Assembly (NCBI GenBank): GCA_038502055.1
Contig: JAXRKN010000045.1
Coordinates: 8,359,501-8,423,500 of the forward strand
DNA from: Tanytarsus gracilentus
Lineage: Eukaryota; Arthropoda; Insecta; Diptera; Chironomidae
Reading direction: 5' to 3'
Length of the DNA: 64,000 bases
A program made the position numbers and the translations under genes. Below, in pieces: positions 38,331 to 48,411 of this stretch. The notes under the pieces are model-generated. The model was not told the DNA's origin, ran no database searches, and saw only the letters and a list, made by a program, of their open reading frames with translations. How positions within the stretch are numbered: position 1 is the first letter of the stretch; each line of letters opens with the position of its first letter.

Positions 38331-38365
38331 ACTGATTAAGGATTAACTCTGCGATTGATTTTATA
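38331..38365 (-). promoter_or_regulatory. TATA box and initiator of the secreted Cys-containing protein gene
   Basis: On the minus strand TATAAAA (38365-38359, with a second copy further upstream near 38380) is followed by ATCAGTTTG, whose TCAGT lies at 38335-38331. The spacing of about 30 bp is canonical for insect TATA/Inr promoters. Confidence 0.65.
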
Positions 38366-39064
38366 CGGAAATTTTATACGATTCTGCAGTCTTTAATGAG
38401 AATAAAAATATTGACTTGGAAATTTCTAAAAAAATGTTTTGATAGATTAAGCAGTCATTGAAGTGATCATGACTGTAGCATTCAAGGACTAAAAAATATT
38501 CCAGCTTTTTGTTATGAAAGTTATTAAAACAAATTGATTGCATTCTGTAATTTATTAATTTTGTTTTTAGTTCCGTTGACGTAAAATTTTGGCCATTGTT
38601 CCGTCAAGTTCCACCAAAATTCCAAGAAAGTTCCGTCACTATTCCATTTTCTGTGCCACAAGGATATAATAAAATTTTATAATGTTCCATTTTCATCACG
38701 TTCTACATATAAATTTATTTTTTATTAAGTTTAAAAAATCCAAACTTTCCATGAATTTCAATAAATTCCAAGATTTATTTTCTTACAACCATAAAGGTTC
38801 ATTTCTCCAATAAATTCCATTCTCTATGACATTTACTACTTATACACTGAATTCCTTTTTAAATAGCTTTTTTATATTGCGACTTTTTTTTTATTGTATA
38901 ATTTTCAAAAGTCAATTGAACTCAAAGTTGTATCGCATGTGGAAGTTGTTTATTGTTTTATTGAGACAAATTGATGACTGTCACTCGAGAATATTAAATA
39001 TGCAAGTAGGAAGTGTTTAAAGAGAGAAAATTAAAAAATTATATAGAAAAAATTTTATTCAAAA

Positions 39065-39075
39065 GGTTCGAATCC
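39065..39075 (+). repeat. isolated B-box motif GGTTCGAATCC
   Basis: Perfect match to the RNA polymerase III B-box consensus GGTTCGANTCC. No tRNA fold or A-box is evident around it. It is followed by TAAAT, as in other copies in this window. Confidence 0.5.
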
Positions 39076-40330
39076 TAAATTTCAAATATACAAAGAAGTC
39101 GTAAAAGATCCGTATTGTTAATTTTTTCGTGATATTTTTTTAACTTTAAATTTTTTTAAACGATCGATTTCACGCACACTCGAAAATTAAGCGCCATCAC
39201 TCAGTGGGAAAGTGGTCGTCAATTATTTTTAGTCACAAAAAAAGGTGAAATCAAAACCATCAATCAAGGAAATTTCAATTTATTTCCCACTCACACGCTA
39301 AAATGTCATAACAATTTCAATTTAGTCGTTTTGTGATTTTTTTGTTGAATTACTCAAGTTCAATGATCATAATTATGGACACACTGACAATGGCTTGAAG
39401 AAGAAAGCAAAAGATTCATTGAATATTTTTTTCTTCTCCATTTTAATTGCCCTTAAGCGTCGATTGAACAACCGATTATAAATTTAATTACATTAAAAAA
39501 ATTTCTCAGAATTGTTTTTTGTGAGCAGACTAAAAAAATCATTTTAGTCTTGACATTCGATAATAAATTTTGCTGTTTATGATGACGAGAGTATCAAATT
39601 TCGAGTTTGTCGAGGGGTTGAAACTGTGGTGTTCAAAATATTTTTTTTAAATCTTTTATAGTGAAAATAAAATAAAATCATAAAATTTGGCAACATCATG
39701 TGCGTCGATCACGTTTTGAATGAAAAATTTCAACGAGTCGATCAAGTGGAAATTGAAAAGCATAAAAAATAGCTGCGAGCATGCATGCATGATATCTACC
39801 CTCAGCTACCACACACGATCAATTCATACACACAGAGCCGATTAATTTCTTCATTGACTTACGATCTAATGCGAATATCAATCGCACTCTATCGAGTATG
39901 TCTGTGGTTTTTATTTAGATCGTGATGTGTGAGTAAAATTTTCTTTACTCTCGAAATCGAGCGTGAAACCAAATTGACCCAATTTTCAATCTTTTTTTGT
40001 GGTCCCACTGACTTAAAATTAACGAGAGATGAAAATCTCTTTTTTTTCTCAAACTATGCGTTTTATGTTCTCGCTGCGTCTCGACCAAAATGATCGATTT
40101 ATTTTCAGACAGCTGCAATTTGAGATGGAAAACTTTGTTTTATTCTTTCGAAAATCACGTTTTGCCCATTTTTATAAATTTTGATGAGATGAGGAAAAGA
40201 TTTGTTTTGGGGAATTTAAATGATGTGTTTTTGAGTCGATTTATTTGAACTAAAAAAGTCCAAAATAAAATTGATTAAAATTTAAAAAAAATAATATCTT
40301 CGTACGGATGCAATTTTTTTTGCGACTTTA

Positions 40331-40341
40331 GGAATCGAACC
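40331..40341 (-). repeat. isolated B-box motif GGTTCGATTCC
   Basis: Perfect B-box consensus on the minus strand, followed by TAAAG. No tRNA fold nearby. Confidence 0.5.
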
Positions 40342-41177
40342 TTGAATTTTTCAAATTAATTTTTATATTATTAAATTCATTTTCTTTATTTAGAAGTAAA
40401 TTTCTTAATTTAAGTAACCTCTTTTTGAAAAAATAAAAATTAATTAACTTACGTTTTACACCTAAATATATTCAAAACTCGTGCAGTTTTCTAACAAAAC
40501 AAACTTCACTGAAGCCCAAATCGTCCATATAGCTCTTCCCACTCATCGCTACTCAGTCGGCCAACGCATGGTGAAAGTGAAAATATTTTGTGCTAAATTT
40601 TTAAAACAGCTGAAAATTTTCTTTAGAAAATATCCCAGTGAGTTATTGCAGAAATCTGAAGGTGTAAAAAAATTCTCACACACTCGAGGCGTAAAAAGTA
40701 AACGAAAAACAAAAACATTATAAATCATCATTCGTGAGTAAAATGTGTCTCTATTTGAATGTGTGAATGCTCTTTTTTTGTAGAGCAGTTTGCCAATTTG
40801 CATGTCATGTGAGCTTAAAAAATTCATTCAAGTCCGTGGGGTGTCATTTGTTGATTTCAAATTTATGAGAATTTTTTAAGGTGTTGCATTTTATTTTTAT
40901 TCGTAAATTTTGAATGTGCGCACATGAGTTTGAAAAATATTTCATGAAACACCGCACGGTGAAATTCTCACTGATGTTTCTTTTTGCTGAAAATGAGGGA
41001 AGGGGCAATGTCATCGGAATGCAAAGTCATTTTTTGCTGACGTCTCCGCTTCGCCTGATGGATGAATATTTTTCACTTAATTAAGCAATTTTCTTTTTAT
41101 GGCTTTCATGAGTCTACAGTTTTTAGTCTAATGTAAACTCACAAATAAGTGTCAGTCACTAAAATTTATGATATTGT

Positions 41178-41289
41178 CAGAGATGGACAATTACATTTTA
41201 ATAGATTAAAAATTACATTTTCATACAAAATTACCTGAAAAAAATTACACGTAATTAAATTTATAATTTTTTGTAATTGCTCATCTCTG
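41178..41289. mobile_element. hAT-like miniature inverted-repeat transposable element (112 bp)
   Basis: The ends are CAGAGATGGACAATTACA and TGTAATTGCTCATCTCTG, complementary at 17 of 18 positions. The CAGAGATGG start resembles terminal repeats of hAT transposons. The eight bases on each side, GATATTGT (41170-41177) and GATACTCT (41290-41297), agree at six positions, consistent with an aged 8-bp target-site duplication. There is no coding capacity, so it would be non-autonomous. Confidence 0.75.
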
Positions 41290-41367
41290 GATACTCTGGA
41301 AATTTTGAATTTACAAATTAAAAAAAATTATGTCGAAAATTTTGACTTAAAAACGTTGAAATTTTTG

Positions 41368-41378
41368 GGTTCGAACCC
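41368..41378 (+). repeat. B-box-like motif GGTTCGAACCC within a palindrome
   Basis: GGGTTCGAACCC (41367-41378) is a perfect 12-bp palindrome and differs from the B-box consensus at one base. No tRNA fold nearby. Confidence 0.4.
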
Positions 41379-41849
41379 GATGCAATTATTTCAATAAATT
41401 TTGTCTCTAAATTCTTTATAATGAACTATGCAATTTAATAATTATTTTATTTTTATTAAGTTTTAGATCTCACAGAAAGACAAAAATTCCTCATACTTTA
41501 ATAAAAATTTATTTATTTCATTTTGAGCGCCAGAAAGTACATGCGATGAAATTGCTCTCGAGGAATTTATACACACGATATCTCGCACTCATAGCTGATG
41601 TGAAATGTCCAGACGACATTAATTGCTCCTACAATCGACTTGATCTAGACGTGAGAGATATATCAGTAGAAATAATGTGAGTGGATAGGAGATTTTAAAG
41701 GGATTGAGTGGAATTTCATAGGCAAGGTAAAAAATGCGATTGCTCAAAATTAACTACTTACTTTTAAGTTGGGTTTTAAACTTTGATTTATGATGGTTTT
41801 AATTTTAAGTGCTAAACTTAAAAAAATAACTCTATTATAATATTTTTTA

Positions 41850-41860
41850 GGATACGAACC
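41850..41860 (-). repeat. B-box-like motif GGTTCGTATCC
   Basis: One base from the B-box consensus, followed by TAAAA as in the other copies. Confidence 0.4.
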
Positions 41861-42822
41861 TAAATTTTTTCAAATATGTTTAAAAAATATTTTTAAACTT
41901 GGTTTATTTTTCATTGAACCAAAACAAAAAATTAGTCACGACATCGGAAAGTAAATTTTTTCATAGAAACAAAACACTTCATTGTCTCGAAGAGCAACAT
42001 GCACATTTTACTTGAACCCACGCGCTTTAAACAATTGTGCGCTTCACTATTTTATTTTCTATGATAAATTCCTCTCAATTGTTCTCAGCGACGCGCAAAT
42101 CCATTTTTTTCTACTAACTTATTATGCTATCAAAAGCGTGAAAAGTCGTGATTTAAAAGAACTATTGATGTACACCGACAAATATTTTTATACGGAGAAG
42201 TACTCGAACTCATTCGCTTATTGAGCGTGACATTAATGCAGATCGTGTGCCGCCTGACGATTAGTCACTCGAATAATGGGTGGAAGAGTGTCGAGCATGT
42301 GTTTTTGCGTAATTTATTGGTCAACCAAGGAAAGGTTGATTAAGTTTTATTTTTAAAATGTTTAAATAAAATTAGAAATTTAATTAATTTTATCTTTTAA
42401 AAAATTTCGAAAAATTTCCATCTCTTGAGAGTTTCATCAAATTTCTTAATCATGACACGACTTCTCTTCTGTTTACCCTTCATCACTAATGTTTGTTAAT
42501 AAAATCTGTAACAGAGACAAAGAACGACGTCTCTGCTGCTTATGGCATTGTATAGTAAAAAAATTTAAATTACTTCGCGCACACTTCCAAGGTGTTAATG
42601 AACTTCCGCGCTAAAGCTGGAAATTGTCTAAAACCGTGCGTTTTACGGCGCTTGTCGAGAGCTGAAGGGGAAAGTGATGATGAGTGAGAAAAAATCGGAT
42701 AGCAATGATTTTTATAATGCAAATTCGTTTTGTCATGTTGCACATCAGTGATTCCATTTTTGCATACTCACTATCGCGTTTTTAATCAGTGAGTTTTGAG
42801 AAGAGCGAAAGTGGCCTAAGTT

Positions 42823-42920
42823 TCAAGGTTTGGTGAATGATTTTTTTTTTTAAAAAATTTGAAAGTTTTAAAAGACTTTTATTTTATGAAAATATTTTCA
42901 AAAAACTTTCCATCCCTTGG
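42823..42920. repeat. degenerate short terminal-inverted-repeat element
   Basis: The left end CAAGGTTTGGTGAA and the right end TTTCCATCCCTTGG pair imperfectly. Length and AT-rich interior match the other 100-115 bp elements. Confidence 0.4.
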
Positions 42921-45239
42921 ATTAAAATTTACGATGCAGTAATAATTTTTTAAGCAAATTTTCAACAAATTCGCGTGCGGCAGATGGATGATGACTTGTT
43001 CATATAGACAACTCGAGTTTACAAAATGGGAAGTGAAAATTAATTCGAAAAATTTTCTAGCATTTGTTACGGGGATTAAATTTTAATCTATAGATTTAAA
43101 TACGCTTGAGGAGAGAATATTAAGAATTTATTGGATGTTAAAAGCACTCGAAGAGGATTAAATTTGTTTCATTGATATTTTGTTAGACGCACGTGGTTAA
43201 AAATGATTTGAAATTTAAAAAGCAAAAATGTTTGAAATTTTTTAAAAATATTCAACCCTTGATGTAAAATTCATTTGCCATATTTTTAAGCAGCTTAATA
43301 AATTATTTGTCCAAATATTAAATTTTTTTTCATGTCAAATATTAATTAGCGTTAATCAGCCAAAATTCCTCACAGGCTCGCTTGAAAGAATTTTAATAAA
43401 TTAGCGAAAAACATGTTGATCACATGAAAAACTGACAGATGGAAGCGAAAAAAAATCATCTCAAGGTCTCGATGACTCATCGTTGTTTCCCCTCACTCAC
43501 TTCTCACTCCGTTCATGCTCCAATTTGGTATTGCATAATTTTTATATTATTTTTTCTCTCCCTTCGAACAATCACGCAAACATTTACAAATTAAAACTTC
43601 CGCTTTTGATGCTTTTCGCATTTCAGACTTTATCGCAAAAGATATTCTAACTGCATTACTCATGTTCTGAGTTCATGAACTTGTAATAAAAAAATATAGA
43701 GGAAGAAAAAATTATGAGAAATCAGCGCTGACTTACTCACGCATGCAGTTTCATTCATGATCTCAAATTTAATTTAATTTATTTGAGCTCATACAAAATG
43801 ATTCAAAAATGCTTTTTGATGATAATTTTTTTATTTTTAACTGCACTCATGAACTTGAACTTTTATTACATCACAATGTGAGTCTTAAATTATGGTTGAC
43901 AATCAACTGAGATCAAAGTTATTTAATTAAAATCAATCGATGATGACAAAATTGACTTCATTCATGAATCAACGACCATGATATCAATTTAAAGAATTTA
44001 AAGAATTTTTCAGTTCTTATCATCCCTTTTTGTGTGGCATTCAAGAAATTCTTTAAATTAAACTTTTTCTGACTCACAAAATTTTTTTTTGAAATAGTTT
44101 AAAAATCATTAATCAGGATCGCATCAAAGGTTTTTTCTTATGCAACCACAATAATTTGAGATGTGATGAGAAAAAAGGTAAAAATTGACTTTTGGTCATT
44201 GGACAGTAAAGAAAGAAGATAAAGAAGAAGAAACGAAGATTTTTTTAATGCTTTCAAACTCAACTCGACTTTAGCCTATGACGAGATGTTGATGATGTGA
44301 TGCGACTGTCTGGCTGTATTTTTTAATCTCTTACTCACTCTTTCACTCACCCAAAGCGTCATCAAATGTGTGTCAATGTCGCAATAAATTTGAGCCCTTT
44401 CGATGTGATCCAAAAAATCAATTTTTCATGCGCTTAATTGAATTAAATTTAATTACCAGGAAATTTAGTAAAATGTCTAAAAGTGAGGAAGAATTGACTC
44501 AACTTCACGCACATGTTCAATTAAATATTTGCTCATGTGTTGCACACCAATTATTGTCTTTATTTGATTATCACTTAAAAAAAGAGTTTTCGATATTGCG
44601 GAAGAAGCAATTGAGTGTTGGATATTGCACCATCACAATGTACATTCGAATATTTCTCCTAAATTAACAATTCATCCGCATTTAAATTAATTAATTAATG
44701 ACTGAACATTAGAAAAAAATTCATTGACGCATGCAAGCATAAGAAAATTTTCAATCAAGTCATTAATATCGAGTACTCAAAGTGTTTTGTTATGTGTGCA
44801 CATTATTTCTTGTGCTATTATGTGCGCGTGAAATTGTGTGAGGTTATGCATGTTCAGTGTCTTAAGACTCTCTTTCTTCAACTCATCATCAGACACTAAA
44901 GAAATATTTTCGAAATAATTCTTGCGCAATTAAAAATGAAAGAAAACAAAAGAAATTTTAAAACCTTAAATCTTCAACAGAGCTCGACGACCTTGAAATT
45001 TTAAATTAATTGATTTTCATGATTTTTCAATTGACTTCTCGAGAAATCTTTAAAAATTTAATCAAAATTGATTGAAAGCAATTTTTTTAACACTTGATGA
45101 AAAATAAAAGTAAGAAGACACTTGTAAACTGTCAAAAGCTCATCAAACTCTTCAATTAATTTTATGTGATAAAAATAATTAAATTAAATTTTCAAGTCAT
45201 GTGATTTTTTAAATTGCGTTTTTGTCGAGCTGAAAATTT

Positions 45240-45326
45240 GCTCAGCTGATCTGTGATGGTTCACGGTGCGGACTTCAAATCCGTAGGCAATGAAAGTTGC
45301 AGCAGTTCGATTCTGCCTGCTGGGCG
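45240..45326 (+). tRNA. tRNA-Sec (anticodon UCA), right copy
   Basis: Identical over all 87 bases to the left copy (29797-29883), including the 6-bp D stem, the CTTCAAA anticodon loop, the long variable arm and the U-U at acceptor pair 8. Flanks differ by a few bases. A B-box-like GGTTCGAGTCC begins 3 bases after the gene (45329-45339), and a TTTT stretch soon after could stop polymerase III. This copy lies in intergenic DNA. Confidence 0.92.
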
Positions 45327-45726
45327 TTGGTTCGAGTCCCTTTAATAATTTTCAAAAATTCCAAATTTTAAATTTAATGAAAATTTTTATCGTGAAAAGC
45401 AAAAAAATATTTAAAAATTTGTGAAATTTGAGTGAACATCATTGGACTTGAAACCCCACACATAGTCAACAGTCATCGAAGAAAAAAAAACTGTTCATGA
45501 AGCACGTTTTGCATATTAAAAAATACTTTTTGACATGGATTCAATTTTAAGATAAGAAAATTTAATTTTTTAAATTCTTGCGGTTTTATTTTCGTGCCAA
45601 AAAAAGTGACTCAAAGCTAAAAGTATTGTTCGAGTGCTAAGTGATGAGTACAAAAATGAATTTGCTTTATAAATATTGACGAAAGTGACTGAAAAAAAAA
45701 TTAAACAATTGAGTCAGAAAACTTAC

Positions 45727-45848
45727 GCTAGAATGTTGGGATGCGACAATTTATTTAAGAGTTGAACTTCACGCAGCATGTTTGGCCGGTTTGATCGAAG
45801 TCGATTCATTTTGAGAACCATGACTTCGCCAGTAACTCGATGCGTCAC
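45727..45848 (-). pseudogene. antisense duplicate of TESK kinase exon 2
   Basis: The reverse complement equals TESK exon 2 (29275-29396) at all 122 bases, including the codons around VLKMNRLRSNRP, and keeps the CCACAG acceptor and the GTAAG donor. It is on the strand opposite the kinase gene and 10.5 kb beyond its stop, so it cannot be spliced into the normal transcript. No other kinase exons accompany it. Confidence 0.9.
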
Positions 45849-46815
45849 CTGTGGATTAGAAAGCAAATGAAAATTAACCTTGATGATCATTCGAATGGCG
45901 ATTTAATTAACGTTTTTCTCAATTTTCAACTCATAATGCACAAAACTTAATTACTAATGGGAGAAAATTATTAAATTTGAGCCATTTTGGCGCCATGTTT
46001 ATGCTCATACTCAGCGAGATCGCCACATGAACCAATTTCTCTTTCAACGAGCTAACTGCTGACTTTTTGCTCTCTCTCATGCACATGGCCGAAGTCTATG
46101 AACCGTTTAAAGTTAAAAAAATTATTTTTCCATCAAAATGTCTCCAAGAATTTTTTTAGTGAATTTATTCAACACCTTAATAATTGATGAGATAATAAAG
46201 ACACGAGTTAAGGCGGGATTTTGGTTGCATGATAAGAACATTGTTGCACATGTAAAACTTCCAAAACAAAAAATGTTCACATCTCATGAATGAGCGTGGG
46301 TTGAGAAAGGTGTGAGCGGTCATTTTCTTCTTTCCCATAATTTTATGCTCTGGCACATGTCTTTAAGTCACTTCCGCTGTACCCTCTTGAATATATTTTT
46401 CTTCATAGTCACACTCTGAACACAATAGATGATCACAGCATTTTATAGTGACCATAAAAGTCGCACTTCGCTAAATTTTCTTATCAAACGATCATCCGTG
46501 CCACATGCGGCATTATGCAATGTCTTTCAGGTGAATATTTTTCGGCAATTGTTGAGCAGCAAATTTTTATGCTTTCAAGTTGATCAAAAAATGCGACTAC
46601 ATCGATGGTTCATTGACACTTTTGCGCTTTCAAAAATTAACTCTTTTATGCAACATCATAAATTTTCGCTCAAAAGTGCTTCCATTAAAAAAATTTTTGG
46701 TAGACTGAAACAATCAAGAAGATCAGCAAATATTTTTTTGATGAGTTTTTTACGATCAAAATCGAAAACATTTTTATTGCTCGTCAATTGGCGGAAAAAC
46801 AATCGATCACTTAAT

Positions 46816-47157
46816 GGCTTGATGAAAAATGTGCTGTCATTTTTTAAGATTATTTTGCACATAGATTATTTTTTAACATTAAAGATTTTTAATAATGTTA
46901 AATCATTCAAGAAAATCGTAATCTATAAATGAATTTGCAAATTTGATGTTTTATGCTTTAAGCAGAAAAATTTATTTTACTTAATCAAGCACGTGTGTAA
47001 TTTGTATAGTTCTTCCTAATTTTTTATAACGGCCAATATTTTTTAAAATTTCAGAGGGTCGTGTGACTAATCAAAACAAACAACTTGAAAACTTAAAAAT
47101 TATAATTTATTTAAAAAAAAGTTATTTAAACTCGATTCTTGTGTAATATTTAGAGCA
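46816..47157 (+). other. upstream region and leader of the zinc-finger gene
   Basis: Non-coding. It contains TTTCAGAGGGTCGTGTGACT at 47049-47068, a motif repeated upstream of sloth1 and probably part of the promoter or start region. Confidence 0.45.
47049..47085 (+). promoter_or_regulatory. putative start-region motif of the zinc-finger gene
   Basis: The sequence TTTCAGAGGGTC, TGTGACT, then AATCAAAACAAACAACTT lies about 75 bp before the ATG. A near copy lies at 48070-48107 before sloth1. GTGTGACT is close to the reverse complement of the Drosophila housekeeping core-promoter Motif 1. A splice-acceptor reading (TTTCAG) is an alternative. Confidence 0.4.
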
Positions 47158-47889
47158 ATGGATGGAGTGATGATAAAAGAGGAAGCATCTGCTTGCAATG
47201 TTGTTGAACACGAAGAAAAATCAGCAGCCACAACTAAAAAAATTAAAATTAGTGATGTTCGATCACTTTTTTTCTTCAACGACAAGCCCGATGAATATTT
47301 TGAGATTACTGAATTAGAAACGCCTTTAGAAGAAGCATCAACTTCAGTGAAAAACAAGACTAAAACATCCAGCAAATCAAATAAATCTAAAATGAACGAC
47401 CAGACGAAATTTCCATGCTTTGAATGTTCATTTTATACTTACGACGGAGAACAATACCTCAATCACATCAGTTCCAGACACCCGAAAGATCAATCTAAAT
47501 TGTGCAATAAGAGTGCTCCAAAAAAATTAATTCATTCAAAGATTGAACCTGTTTTAACCAATTTCCGATGTCCGAATTGCCGTCTTTTAATTGATGCCAA
47601 ATTGAAGAAATCGCATCGAGAAACGTGCATCGAATTCAAATGCGATTCATGTCCATTTAAATGTTGGAAAAAAGAGGCTGCCGAAGAACATAAGCTTGTC
47701 CATTTACCGAAATGCATTTGCTCAAGTTTAAATTGCAATTTCCAAACACTAGACCGGCAGGCATTCGATGATCATTTATTGGTTCATAAAATCAAGAAGG
47801 AGATGGATCAAAACAACATAAGTCAACAAAATCAAACAATCTGCACAAGAAGCCACAAAAAACTCATTAAAATTCAGCAGGACCCATAA
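47158..47889 (+). CDS. small C2H2 zinc-finger protein, apparently intronless
   Basis: The open frame encodes 243 aa. The first 80 residues are acidic and Ser/Lys-rich (VMIKEEASACNVVEHEEKS). Four finger-like modules follow. FPCFECSFYTYDGEQYLNHI followed by SSRH is a C2H2 finger with CX2C and HX4H. FRCPNCRLLIDAKLKKSHRE followed by TC is C2HC-like. FKCDSCPFKCWKKEAAEEHK followed by LVH is C2H2. The last is CSSLNCNFQTLDRQAFDDHL followed by LVH. Basic linkers separate the fingers, so DNA or RNA binding in the nucleus is likely. I do not recognise a specific orthologue. It precedes sloth1 by 238 bp on the same strand, but it has its own start-region motif and is probably a separate transcript. Confidence 0.75.
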   Translation: MDGVMIKEEASACNVVEHEEKSAATTKKIKISDVRSLFFFNDKPDEYFEITELETPLEEASTSVKNKTKTSSKSNKSKMNDQTKFPCFECSFYTYDGEQYLNHISSRHPKDQSKLCNKSAPKKLIHSKIEPVLTNFRCPNCRLLIDAKLKKSHRETCIEFKCDSCPFKCWKKEAAEEHKLVHLPKCICSSLNCNFQTLDRQAFDDHLLVHKIKKEMDQNNISQQNQTICTRSHKKLIKIQQDP

Positions 47890-48069
47890 AATTTTCCAAA
47901 TGTCAAGTCTGCTATTTATTGTTTCGGGATTGAACAGCGTGCATATAGAGGAAGTTCATGAAAAATCGTAAAGATTAATTTAATAAAATGAATTACATAA
48001 AATTAGAAAAACTAAATTTAATTCCATCTTTAATTAACAGATAATTTGTAAACTGTCATAATTTGAATT

Positions 48070-48107
48070 TTTCAGAGGGTCTTGTCACTTGAATCAAAAC
48101 AAAAAAC
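48070..48107 (+). promoter_or_regulatory. putative start-region motif of the sloth1/sloth2 transcript
   Basis: TTTCAGAGGGTCTTGTCACT followed by GAATCAAAACAAAAAACT closely matches the motif upstream of the zinc-finger gene (47049-47085). It lies about 20-60 bp before the sloth1 ATG, a fitting distance for a short 5' UTR. Confidence 0.4.
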
Positions 48108-48126
48108 TAATTTTTAAATATTCTAA

Positions 48127-48411
48127 ATGAAAATTATTAGTTTAGTTGTGGAAAAGTGGCCTGGAAAACGACTTGGACAGTATAGATTTTTACCTCTGTT
48201 CTTCATCTTCGGCGCTGGGTTAGAGTTTGTTATGATCAATTGGTACTTTTACCACAAATGTCTTTTTAAATTATTTCATAACAAAATTTTTCACATTTTT
48301 TTTAGGAGAGTCGGCAAGACAAATTTTTACGACACCTACAAAAGGCGACAAGCAAAGACTATCATTGAGGAAAAACTGCACATAATTAATTCACAAAATG
48401 TTACCCAGTAA
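48127..48411 (+). CDS. sloth1: Sloth1 / SMIM4 (UQCC5) homologue, complex III assembly microprotein
   Basis: Exons 48127-48242 and 48306-48411 join as TG|G (63-bp intron) to give 73 aa. The core KWPGKRLGQYRFLPLFFIFG, a single membrane helix (LPLFFIFGAGLEFVMINW) and the following RVGKTNFYDTYKRRQ match human SMIM4/UQCC5, which has PGK, YRFLPFFF and FYDVYRRKA in the same places. In Drosophila, Sloth1 is a mitochondrial inner-membrane microprotein needed for respiratory complex III, made from the same mRNA as Sloth2. The stop codon lies 11 bases beyond the Sloth2 ATG. The splice matters: without it the frame reads through a different 21-residue insert. Confidence 0.9.
   Translation: MKIISLVVEKWPGKRLGQYRFLPLFFIFGAGLEFVMINWYFYHKCLFKLFHNKIFHIFFRRVGKTNFYDTYKRRQAKTIIEEKLHIINSQNVTQ

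Larger units (their letters stand above)
38366..43438. other. gene-poor intergenic region between the secreted protein gene and the right duplication arm
   Basis: I find no credible coding frame. It holds four B-box-like 11-mers (39065, 40331, 41368, 41850), a hAT-like miniature element (41178-41289) and further short inverted-repeat elements (42823-42920 and, weaker, 43150-43264). Confidence 0.6.
43439..46815. repeat. right arm of the large inverted duplication
   Basis: This is the reverse complement of 27341-31677 with scattered differences. It carries a second tRNA-Sec and an antisense copy of TESK exon 2. About 214 bp (46120-46333) is unrelated to the 1.19 kb at the matching place in the left arm. 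It also has about 10 extra bases near 46365. No complete gene other than the tRNA is seen. Confidence 0.9.

Noticed and set aside
48243..48305. Unspliced reading of sloth1 through YFYHKCLFKLFHNKIFHIFF
   Set aside because: The 63-bp stretch has clean GT and AG ends. Removing it restores the conserved INW-RVGKTNFYD junction seen in SMIM4.
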